DNA of 21,819 nt from a virus. Positions 14,938 through 20,700 of the stretch are shown in pieces; the first letter of the stretch is position 1, and each line of letters opens with the position of its first letter. The position numbers were made by a program, and so were the translations under genes. Where the stretch lies: the IMG/VR virus record IMGVR_UViG_3300024333_000030, positions 1-21,819 of that record; one strand, given 5' to 3'. The notes below the pieces were generated by a model. The model ran no database searches, was not told the DNA's origin, and was given only the letters and a program-made list of their open reading frames with translations.

Positions 14938-17309
14938 AACTGTATCTCCCTTCTATATGCACCATTGTAAGTGCGGGTTATAAAATTTTGCTCGCCAGGC
15001 GTTATAAACTTCGGAGCTATCGACTCTATATACCTACTGCAATCTATGCGTTCGTTATACTTCGGTATCGGCCTCACCTCCGATGAAGAAATGTTCTCCG
15101 GCCACTGATAATGCAATAACTCATATCTATACTTTGGAACCGAATGACGAAATAAATATTCAGTCGGCATCACCCTGTCACTTTCAGAAGCCTGCACTAT
15201 CGGCTTGAAAAGATCCCGTAACTTCTTAATGCCAGGTAACAACCAACCCTTCTTAACTGCCATTACCGGCATAACCACCTCCCCAGCATCACGAAGAGAA
15301 CGATTTAACTCGTCACGCATGTTTATCTTGAACTGCCAATCCTCCACGTTCACCGATGTGTCACTTACACTCTTTATCAACGTCGCACCACCAGCAGTTA
15401 AACGCCTTCGCACCTTCGCTAACTCTTGGCCAAAATCATAGATACCACCATCAAAATCCAACTCCGCACATGAATAACGAAAATTGTTCCTGTCCAACGC
15501 CTTCCATAACGCAGCGTTAGGCTTACTCTCATGCGGATCTAAACCTTCAAAAATAACAAAATCTGAAGTTAACTCAAATTCATCTATATCAGAAAACTCG
15601 GGACGATAACTGTCGATCACCACTCCCTGTAACTTCTTAAACAAACCTTCAATACGAACTTCCCTCTCCTGCGGAGTACATTCAGCTGCTAAAATGTCCA
15701 ACGTCTTTTTGTTGACATATGGATTGTCGTAAGATGACCAGTTAAAACAATCTATGTATTCCTTCTGACCATGCACGCCAGGCAACCATAACTCGTCATA
15801 GATCCACGCCTCTCGCAACGGCGTCATACTAAACCACATTAAACCACCACGATCTACTATACTTCGTAAATTCGCTATGTAAATGTTGCGCGGCGGCGGC
15901 TCGTCGAAACATACGAAATCAGCGTCACCACCCTCTGCGGTACCAGCCTCCTGCTGATACGCTCCAAACGTGATACGGCTGCCATTGGCAAAGTTTATCC
16001 CGGAAAGGTATCCCTGCGCACTCTTCATGTACGGTTTCGCAGAATCCAATGCGCTCTTCGGCAACCACTTCTCAAACTTTGGACCAAATGTTTCCAAAGT
16101 CACTATCGGAAACGTGTCGCCGTAAAGCTTCCCCTTATTCGGAACCGGAATCTTGTGATATGGATGTATGCCAAGCGACAACCAAATAGCTTCGATCGTG
16201 CTAGCTTCTGATTTGCCCGAATTCGAATGTATTATACCATCAGATGTTACATAGTTATGAACGTTCTCAACCGTCATATCCCAATACCATTCTTCTTTTG
16301 TCAACTTTTCTATTGATTTAATTCTGGAAATAGTATAGGAACTATTGTATGACGATACACAAAGAACCTTACATTGGCTGGAAGAATCAAATAATTCAAC
16401 TTTCCCATCCTGAATTAAGCTCCAAAGAAATTGCAGAGAAGATCCATTGCCCTCATAAATACGTTGAAGCAATCCGTAAAAAGCTCGATCTTCCAAGGCA
16501 GTTAAGAACTGGCCCAAAAAGAGGCGTACATCATCCTCAATTTCAAACAGGCTTTTCCATTGACAAGGATGGCTATGTTTTAATTTCTGTATCCCCTCAA
16601 TTCCAACAAGCAAGAAAATCACACAATAGACAAACGAAACGAATGTTATTGCATCGTTATATCGTTTCAAAAATAATCGGTAGGCCTCTAACAAAAATGG
16701 AAGTTGTCGATCATATAAATAATTGCAAACTCGATAACCACCCACGCAACCTTCGCCTGTTCCCCTCAAATGCAACTCATTTGAAAAATACGATCTCTGG
16801 CCAAGTGCCGAAATGGAGTCGTGCGGGCAAACAAAACATAAATCGCCACATTGAAGATCACGAACGTATTCATACTTACCTTGAACAGAAAAGATCCGGT
16901 GCCGTCCGTCAGCGACAAATTCTCCAGCTTCGTGAACTACGCGATATTGATGAGAACGTCCCTTTGCAAATGGATATATTGCTCGATTCCAAACAAATTG
17001 ATTGGATCTTTGATCAAAACTTAAAACCTCCTCACACATTCCTGCAATATCACCAATCGCTTTTAAACCATTCTTTGTAATTATTTTTTGATCTTCCCGC
17101 AAACAACGATTCCCCGCTACCAATAATCGTATTTGCTTCGAAGATTTGTGAAAGCCTATTTGCCCGGTCTTAGTAGATTCGTCAAAACCACCGCGACCAT
17201 CGTGCGGACGATACAAACCAAGCTTGTTGTTCTCGTAAGCTTGCAATTGCTCGTCAAGCATCTTGATCGTTTCGATCAAATCAGCTTTGCTCTGCGTCGC
17301 TGGATTCAA
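14934..17309 (-). CDS. terL: Terminase large subunit interrupted by an intein
   Basis: This 791-aa precursor becomes about 496 aa after splicing. The packaging motor ATPase has Walker A split by the intein (VAGNR at 64-68, SGKSE at 364-368). Walker B is FVCFDE (about 465-470), and the coupling motif is SMTP (about 494-497). A C-terminal RNase H-like nuclease domain includes FEGLDPHESKPNAALW (about 588-602; D591 a likely metal ligand). It starts with TTG at 17309, preceded by GAGGAA inside terS, with which it overlaps 29 nt. An in-frame ATG at codon 18 is the alternative but lacks a good RBS. Function depends on protein splicing. Confidence 0.9.
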   Translation of the reverse strand: MNPATQSKADLIETIKMLDEQLQAYENNKLGLYRPHDGRGGFDESTKTGQIGFHKSSKQIRLLVAGNRCLREDQKIITKNGLKAIGDIAGMCEEVLSFDQRSNQFVWNRAIYPFAKGRSHQYRVVHEAGEFVADGRHRIFSVQGKYEYVRDLQCGDLCFVCPHDSISALGQRSYFSNELHLRGTGEGCVGGYRVCNYLYDRQLPFLLEAYRLFLKRYNDAITFVSFVYCVIFLLVGIEGIQKLKHSHPCQWKSLFEIEDDVRLFLGQFLTALEDRAFYGLLQRIYEGNGSSLQFLWSLIQDGKVELFDSSSQCKVLCVSSYNSSYTISRIKSIEKLTKEEWYWDMTVENVHNYVTSDGIIHSNSGKSEASTIEAIWLSLGIHPYHKIPVPNKGKLYGDTFPIVTLETFGPKFEKWLPKSALDSAKPYMKSAQGYLSGINFANGSRITFGAYQQEAGTAEGGDADFVCFDEPPPRNIYIANLRSIVDRGGLMWFSMTPLREAWIYDELWLPGVHGQKEYIDCFNWSSYDNPYVNKKTLDILAAECTPQEREVRIEGLFKKLQGVVIDSYRPEFSDIDEFELTSDFVIFEGLDPHESKPNAALWKALDRNNFRYSCAELDFDGGIYDFGQELAKVRRRLTAGGATLIKSVSDTSVNVEDWQFKINMRDELNRSLRDAGEVVMPVMAVKKGWLLPGIKKLRDLFKPIVQASESDRVMPTEYLFRHSVPKYRYELLHYQWPENISSSEVRPIPKYNERIDCSRYIESIAPKFITPGEQNFITRTYNGAYRREIQL
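16221..17105 (-). mobile_element. Intein in TerL Walker A, 295 aa, Cys1...Asn / Ser+1
   Basis: The insert runs from C69 to N363 of the precursor. Block A is CLREDQKIITKNGLKAIGDI. Block B is near FVADGRHRIFSV (intein 63-74), with the H of the DGRH motif. Blocks F/G are WDMTVENVHNYVTSDGIIHSN (275-295), followed by Ser+1. Removing it restores AGNRSGKSE exactly. No LAGLIDADG or HNH motif occurs in this frame. The centre (about intein 100-250) is hydrophobic and compositionally odd because the opposite strand encodes an HNH nuclease. The penultimate residue is Ser (IIHSN) instead of the usual His, so splicing chemistry may be slow or helped by another residue. Confidence 0.88.
16349..17080 (+). 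CDS. HNH homing endonuclease encoded antisense within the terL intein
   Basis: This 243-aa protein lies on the plus strand, wholly inside the intein DNA on the minus strand. Its N-terminal segment has a helix-turn-helix-like pattern (LSSKEIAEKIHCPHKYVEAI, about 23-42). The HNH_3 core is at about 101-147: LHRYIVSKIIGRPL, EVVDHINNCKLDNHPRNLRL and NATHLKN. H102, D121/H122, N130, N134 and H144 are candidate key residues. AGGA lies 8 nt before the ATG. The C-terminal hundred residues are antisense to intein N-terminal blocks. Presumably it cuts intein-less terL at the Walker A codons, driving intein homing. The opposite-strand placement is highly unusual. Confidence 0.85.
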   Translation: MTIHKEPYIGWKNQIIQLSHPELSSKEIAEKIHCPHKYVEAIRKKLDLPRQLRTGPKRGVHHPQFQTGFSIDKDGYVLISVSPQFQQARKSHNRQTKRMLLHRYIVSKIIGRPLTKMEVVDHINNCKLDNHPRNLRLFPSNATHLKNTISGQVPKWSRAGKQNINRHIEDHERIHTYLEQKRSGAVRQRQILQLRELRDIDENVPLQMDILLDSKQIDWIFDQNLKPPHTFLQYHQSLLNHSL

Positions 17310-17757
17310 TTACAGGTTCCTCAACTATTTCAGCGTCCACCGCCGGCGGCGCCAAAGTTAAACCCGGCGCCAAACGCTGTAACTTCTCTATCCTAGACTG
17401 CAATATAGCCGACAACTGATCCACTTCCATCTTCTCATATACTACATTGTGCTCCACCTTCTGGATGGGTCCATGACCAGCCTGCGATAAAATATACTTC
17501 GCAGCGTCCAACCTCGTGGCGTCCGAAGGCGAATTCTGCATAATATCAATTACATTGTACTCAGCTAACGGCGCCGCATCCAACTTCATCTTGGCTATGT
17601 TCTTGTCCTTAAGCGCCCTCAATGCGCTAGATCGCCAATCATACGGCGTTGCACTGTCAAATGATAACTCCGATATATCTTCCCACTCGCTTAACACCTC
17701 AGATATACTCGTCTTTTTAGCAGATGATAATCCCATTGGTGGTGTGGGATATAACAT
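17281..17757 (-). CDS. terS: Terminase small subunit
   Basis: This 158-aa, mostly helical acidic protein directly precedes and overlaps terL. The central region (RSSALRALKDKNIAKMKLDA, then DAAKYILSQAGHGPIQKVEHNVVYEKM) and the Glu-rich tail (AEIVEEPVIESSDAEQS) fit the terminase small subunits that recognise packaging sites and load DNA onto TerL. The first ATG (17757) has no Shine-Dalgarno, only a T-run. A second ATG at codon 8 (17736) also lacks one, so the start is uncertain. A C-rich/G-rich tract and a promoter-like site lie upstream. Subunit identity rests on position and general character. Confidence 0.78.
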   Translation of the reverse strand: MLYPTPPMGLSSAKKTSISEVLSEWEDISELSFDSATPYDWRSSALRALKDKNIAKMKLDAAPLAEYNVIDIMQNSPSDATRLDAAKYILSQAGHGPIQKVEHNVVYEKMEVDQLSAILQSRIEKLQRLAPGLTLAPPAVDAEIVEEPVIESSDAEQS

Positions 17758-17801
17758 AAAAAAAAATAAAAATCAAATAAAAACGTAAGAATAGTGGATC
17801 C

Positions 17802-17840
17802 GGGGAGCGGGGTGGGGTGGATGGGGTGGATGGGGTGGGG
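17802..17840 (+). other. G-quadruplex motif, six G4 runs
   Basis: Six runs of four G lie at 17802-05, 09-12, 14-17, 23-26, 32-35 and 37-40, with loops of AGC, T, TGGAT, TGGAT and T. It is a GC island in AT-rich DNA about 45 nt upstream of terS. The G strand is the template for leftward transcription, so the terS leader RNA would be C-rich. Confidence 0.7.
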
Positions 17841-17968
17841 ACCTTGTGATGGTTGCGATACTCCACCCAAGGCCAGCGCCGCCCGAACCCTTCATTGAAA
17901 TTATGCGTCATTTTAAAGTCGCATAACACTTAAAAACGTCGCATTAATACGTCGCAAAACGTCTTTTA

Positions 17969-17996
17969 ATTAGTCGGATAAGCGGTATTATGTCAA
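17969..17996 (-). promoter_or_regulatory. Putative sigma70-like promoter for the leftward (terS) operon
   Basis: On the minus strand a perfect -35 TTGACA (17996-17991) is followed after 16 nt by ACTAAT (17974-17969), four of six matches to the -10 consensus. Transcription would start near 17960 and give a leader of about 200 nt before terS that includes the C-rich tract. Confidence 0.4.
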
Positions 17997-18076
17997 ATTC
18001 ATTTTTAAGTTATTGAAAAATAAAGACATTATATTTTTGGGATATCCTAAGACAATGACTAACCTTATGCGCCGCA

Positions 18077-18109
18077 TTACATTTTTGTAACACCCTTACA
18101 TTTTTGTAA
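18077..18109. promoter_or_regulatory. Tandem TTACA-N4-TGTAA palindromic sites
   Basis: Two identical 14-mers TTACATTTTTGTAA occupy 18077-18090 and 18096-18109 with centres 19 bp apart, nearly two helix turns. A third copy is at 18372-18385. Half-sites (TTACA or TGTAA) recur at about 18152, 18254, 18297, 18412 and 18456. The layout fits dimeric repressor operators, but the binding protein is unknown. Confidence 0.55.
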
Positions 18110-18334
18110 TGGCACTTTATACTTGAATATCAACACTTTGGGTAAAAAGCCTTACATCACTATATAATATAGTAGTAGTAGTAGTATATATATATTATAA
18201 GACACGTCGCATTATTACTCTTTCCGCTATATATTTATTGTTTTTTGGAGTTTGTAATGATTTCGCCTAAGTATATGATAAATAACAATATACAGCATTA
18301 CAAGTCATTTTTCGATACTTTTTTGATACACTGC

Positions 18335-18444
18335 TATCGTGTAACGTAGCATTATATAAAGAGAATTAGCCTTACATTTTTGTAATGCTACCCTTTTTTT
18401 ATCATTTTTTTGTAATGATATCGTGTAACGTAGCATTATATAAA
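18335..18444 (+). repeat. 26-nt exact direct repeat, two copies 84 bp apart
   Basis: Copy 1 (18335-18360) and copy 2 (18419-18444) share 26 identical bases containing CGTGTAACGTAGCATTATA. Similarity continues imperfectly into a following TTAGC-TTACATTTT block, so the real unit is about 50-84 bp. It lies inside the divergent region and could be an iteron or duplicated operator. Confidence 0.7.
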
Positions 18445-18587
18445 AGATTTTAGCATTACATTTTATTATTCGACGCAACACTTTTATGCATTTTATGCAT
18501 ATTTAATCGTTTTGATGCAGTATCTTAAAGTTTTACTTCATTTTTAGCATGATAACTTGCTAATAAATTTACTTTTTTAAAAAATCA

Positions 18588-18639
18588 AAAAAAATGCATT
18601 TTTTTATTGCAATAAAAAATTAGATATGCGATATCTAAT
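18588..18639. promoter_or_regulatory. Three abutting palindromes upstream of the rightward promoter
   Basis: Perfect inverted repeats occur at 18588-18605 (AAAAAAATGCATTTTTTT), 18600-18619 (half TTTTTTATTG) and 18619-18639 (ATTAGATAT arms around GCG). They overlap or touch end to end and stop 17 nt before the -35 at 18657. The last has the form of a classic repressor operator. The first two could also be cruciform-prone A/T tracts. Confidence 0.6.
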
Positions 18640-18656
18640 CTTGTTTTTAATGTTCA

Positions 18657-18685
18657 TTGAAAACTTAATAAGTAGAAGCTATTAA
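18657..18685 (+). promoter_or_regulatory. Putative sigma70-like promoter for the rightward operon
   Basis: TTGAAA (18657-18662) and TATTAA (18680-18685) are separated by exactly 17 nt. The predicted start near 18692 gives a short leader containing one arm of an inverted repeat and the RBS AGAGGTAAAA of the first rightward gene. Confidence 0.55.
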
Positions 18686-18689
18686 AAAA

Positions 18690-19401
18690 TTGCATGACTT
18701 GCCTTGCATTTTAAGAGGTAAAAAATGCAAATATCAAATATAATTTCCATAAATGTCAACAAGCTTTTGGCCGTTCTCACCAATAAATATGGTATAACAG
18801 GCACTAGCAAGTTTGACAAGGTGAATATTGACTTATCGGCAATGTCAATGCCGTCATATACTGGCAAGGCGTGGTTGGTTGGCAATGAGTTTATCGCTAA
18901 TTTATCAATGCCAAAGGCGCTTATGCGTGAAACTGTAAAATTCGAAAGCTATGCGCTTAATCTTGTTTTTGGCGTGATTAAAGCCCTGTTTGACGCCAAG
19001 AGTAAAGATTTTGAAAAGGAAGCCGTCATATCCGCCATTGATAAACTTGGCGTAAGGGTAGTAAAGAACGCGCAAGGTATCCGTTCTTTATCAGGCGTTT
19101 TACCCGACGATATACTTGAAGCAATAGACGTTCCGCCAGTATGGAAGCCAAAAAAGACCAAGGGAAGCAAACAGGTAAAATTCTCTTGTTGCGGTAACAG
19201 TATTTACATACCTGATGGCGTGAATAAGTCGGCGGCAAGCATAGCAGGTCTAATCACTTGTGATTTATGCGGCAAGTCATTCAACAAGGATAGTGATAAT
19301 CGTTTACCAGTAAGGATACAGGAAAGTTTACTTAATGCATAAGGCATTTGATACCATAAAGGGCGTCAAAATTCCTTATGACTAACGGCAAGGCAAGTCA
19401 T
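18690..19401. repeat. Inverted repeat flanking the 205-aa gene
   Basis: ATGACTTGCCTTGC (18694-18707) and its exact complement GCAAGGCAAGTCAT (19388-19401) bracket the gene. Adding four outer bases extends the match to 17 of 18 (18690 and 19405 outwards). One arm is in the 5' leader and the other in the 3' untranslated part. Confidence 0.6.
18725..19342 (+). CDS. 205-aa protein with C-terminal zinc ribbon, unknown
   Basis: First gene of the rightward operon. The N-terminal 140 residues are mixed helix/strand with no recognised family (NKLLAVLTNKYGI, AWLVGNEFIANLSMPKALM, KSKDFEKEAVISAIDKLGV). The last 60 carry a basic linker (WKPKKTKGSKQVKF) and a likely zinc ribbon with C155, C156, C179 and C182. 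Basic linker plus ribbon suggests nucleic-acid binding. AGAGG before the ATG and the upstream promoter support the start. A 14-bp inverted repeat flanks the gene. Being first from the divergent control region, it may be a regulator, but this is inference. Confidence 0.75.
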   Translation: MQISNIISINVNKLLAVLTNKYGITGTSKFDKVNIDLSAMSMPSYTGKAWLVGNEFIANLSMPKALMRETVKFESYALNLVFGVIKALFDAKSKDFEKEAVISAIDKLGVRVVKNAQGIRSLSGVLPDDILEAIDVPPVWKPKKTKGSKQVKFSCCGNSIYIPDGVNKSAASIAGLITCDLCGKSFNKDSDNRLPVRIQESLLNA

Positions 19402-19411
19402 TCAATTTTTT
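19378..19411 (+). terminator. Weak possible terminator after the 205-aa gene
   Basis: ATGACT (19378-19383) pairs with AGTCAT (19396-19401) and a T-run follows (19406-19411). A preceding CATAAGG/CCTTATG pair (19338-19344, 19374-19380) wraps the stop codon. The stems are short, so efficiency is doubtful. Confidence 0.35.
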
Positions 19412-19467
19412 AATAACATATTGAAAAATAAAAAATTTTTTGAAGGGATAGAATTTTTTAAGGTGAT

Positions 19468-19489
19468 ATTTGGTTGTTAACAACCAAAT
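19468..19489. promoter_or_regulatory. 22-bp perfect palindrome abutting a -10-like TATACT
   Basis: The half-site ATTTGGTTGTT is followed immediately by its complement, centred on GTTAAC. It ends one base before TATACT (19490-19495), so a bound repressor would cover the spacer and -35 zone of a promoter serving the next ORFs. No good -35 is visible. Related half-sites TGGTTG/CAACCA recur at 19801-19814. Confidence 0.55.
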
Positions 19490-19521
19490 TATACTGAAAT
19501 GATAGAGGGAAGGCGGCAAAA

Positions 19522-19773
19522 ATGAGTATACATAGGAAGCGGCGCAGATACCGAAGCAGGAATGCTTGGAGCTATCAGCCAAGGCGTAGCGTACCCGACC
19601 GAATATCGGAAGCGGGTTTTGCTACTATTTGGGACAGAAGCGTTTTCGACCATGTATTTGATAAGATGGCGAACGCCTCTAATCCTAGCCAAATTATGGC
19701 ATTATACACTGGTTGCCCGTTATCAGTGGGTGATTATCGGGACGTAGCACAAGCATGTTCATTGACAATTTAA
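19522..19773 (+). CDS. Possible small protein, 83 aa, unknown
   Basis: ATG 19522 is preceded by GGAAGG with 8 nt spacing and opens 83 codons. The N-terminal third is very basic (IHRKRRRYRSR), and the rest looks protein-like (FDHVFDKMANASNPSQIMALYTG, ...DYRDVAQACSLTI). No family was recognised. Overlapping frames are also open here (plus 19562-19747 and minus 19489-19692), which lowers confidence. If it is not real, 19343-19851 would be a 509-base gene-free stretch holding only a palindrome and structured RNA. Confidence 0.4.
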   Translation: MSIHRKRRRYRSRNAWSYQPRRSVPDRISEAGFATIWDRSVFDHVFDKMANASNPSQIMALYTGCPLSVGDYRDVAQACSLTI

Positions 19774-19800
19774 AGCTCCTAGATGGTTATCGGTAGTCGG

Positions 19801-19814
19801 CAACCATTTGGTTG
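19801..19814. promoter_or_regulatory. CAACCA-TT-TGGTTG inverted repeat
   Basis: A 6-bp inverted repeat with a 2-nt centre uses the same half-sites as the 19468-19489 palindrome but in the opposite arrangement. It lies 38 nt before the 70-aa zinc-ribbon gene. A related GTTAACAACC follows at 20072-20081 before the next RBS. Confidence 0.4.
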
Positions 19815-19851
19815 AGCCAATATAGCCGAATAGCGGCGGAAAGGTGATATT

Positions 19852-20064
19852 ATGAAGTGTCCAAAGTGTGGAAAGCTTTTGAAGGAAGGTACCGACGGCG
19901 ACGACAGATTTTGTCAAGGTCATAGTCCTTTAGAGGGAATAAACACGACCGCAAAGGTGGAGAGCGCAGTTATACGATTTTGTAACAGGTGTGACAGGCG
20001 CACTTACCATAAGAGGGTGAGCGATAACGCTTGGGTGTGTGAAGTGTGTTCTGTTAACCTGTGA
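19852..20064 (+). CDS. Small double zinc-ribbon protein, 70 aa
   Basis: The protein has two Cys clusters. C3/C6 with C21/H24 form an N-terminal knuckle (MKCPKCGKLLKEG). C44/C47 with C63/C66 form a full ribbon (CNRCDRRTYHKR, ...WVCEVC). Such proteins bind nucleic acid or protein partners. No exact family was identified. AAAGGTGAT precedes the ATG. It is one of a run of small Cys-rich proteins, so a host-takeover or transcription role is plausible but not shown. Confidence 0.75.
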   Translation: MKCPKCGKLLKEGTDGDDRFCQGHSPLEGINTTAKVESAVIRFCNRCDRRTYHKRVSDNAWVCEVCSVNL

Positions 20065-20098
20065 TTTTTTAGTTAACAACCGAAAGGAGGTGAGAACA

Positions 20099-20470
20099 AT
20101 GGGACGTTATTATCATGGCGACATAGAAGGCAAGTTTTGGTTTGGCATACAGCATTCAGATGCTGGTGAGAGGTTCGGATGCGAAGCGCAAGAGCCTAGT
20201 GTGATTAATTATTACATCCACAGAGATAAGTTGCCAGAGGTTAAGGAAGAAATAGCGAGCATAGAAATGGTTATGGGAGATTGGCTACCCAAGCTGAACA
20301 AATTCTTTGAGGAGAACGACAGTTATAATGACGACATGTTGATTGCGGCGGGCTTTCCTAAGGATAAGCTTGGGCATTTACTTTCTGAGTATGCCGATCT
20401 TTGCTTGGGGTGGAAAATAGCCAAGTGCCTCGAGGAGCAGGAGTCATGTTATTTTGAGGCAGAGTTATAA
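20099..20470 (+). CDS. Conserved-type small phage protein, 123 aa, unknown
   Basis: The chosen start is ATG 20099, preceded by the near-perfect AAAGGAGGTGAG. An earlier in-frame ATG at 20039 lies inside the preceding gene and has no RBS. The protein starts MGRYYHGDIEGKFWFGIQ, followed by SDAGERFG and YYIHRDKLPEVKEEI, a pattern seen in small uncharacterised phage and plasmid proteins. An acidic helical middle and C-terminal part follow (LPKLNKFFEEND, LLSEYADLCLGWKIAKCLEEQE). No catalytic motif is visible. Confidence 0.78.
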   Translation: MGRYYHGDIEGKFWFGIQHSDAGERFGCEAQEPSVINYYIHRDKLPEVKEEIASIEMVMGDWLPKLNKFFEENDSYNDDMLIAAGFPKDKLGHLLSEYADLCLGWKIAKCLEEQESCYFEAEL

Positions 20471-20485
20471 ACAAAGGAGCAATGT

Positions 20486-20689
20486 ATGACGCTTAACGAA
20501 GGCGGCCAACAGGTCAACAGCATGGATGATTTTGAAGAGTTTTTGGAGCTTGCGACGGAAGGTGAATATGTTGGACGTTGCAAGAAGTGCGGGCATATCC
20601 AATATGGTTGTGAAACGGACGCGCAGAACTATGAATGCGAAGAGTGTGGCGCCAAGGCGGTAGATGGTGCGATGTATGCGTTGATGTAA
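20486..20689 (+). CDS. Small zinc-ribbon protein, 67 aa
   Basis: An acidic helical N-terminus (DDFEEFLELATEGE) is followed by a four-Cys ribbon, C32/C35 (RCKKCGH) and C51/C54 (ECEECGAK). AAGGAG precedes the ATG at 20486. A nearer ATG at 20482 stops after four codons. It follows the 123-aa gene by 15 nt in the same operon. The fold is clear and the partner unknown. Confidence 0.75.
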   Translation: MTLNEGGQQVNSMDDFEEFLELATEGEYVGRCKKCGHIQYGCETDAQNYECEECGAKAVDGAMYALM

Positions 20690-20700
20690 GGAGGAAAACA

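Larger units (their letters stand above)
17758..18724. other. Divergent intergenic region, repeat-rich and AT-rich
   Basis: No gene is supported in these 967 bases. The region separates the leftward and rightward operons and has a G4 motif (17802-17840), a leftward promoter candidate, and ACGTCGCATTA repeats (17936-17946, 18204-18214, partials at 17918 and 17949). It also has TTACA-N4-TGTAA sites, an AGT(5)-AT(5) microsatellite (18171-18195), a 26-nt direct repeat, TTTTATGCA direct repeats (18482-18499), three palindromes and a rightward promoter. The density of short repeats and AT-richness is what an origin plus control region usually shows. That role is inferred. Confidence 0.6.

Noticed and set aside
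17717-17929. 70-aa minus-strand frame across the G-rich tract upstream of terS
   Set aside because: Composition comes from the G/C repeat and A-run (STPSTPPRSP, LIFIFFYVI); no RBS and it overlaps terS.
17758-18724. CRISPR array or tRNA in the repeat-rich intergenic region
   Set aside because: Repeats are few, short and irregularly spaced with no uniform spacers, and no cloverleaf could be traced.
19489-19747. Alternative frames (minus 67 aa and plus 61 aa) overlapping the 83-aa ORF
   Set aside because: No RBS at their starts and no recognisable domain; the 83-aa frame has the better RBS but is itself uncertain.
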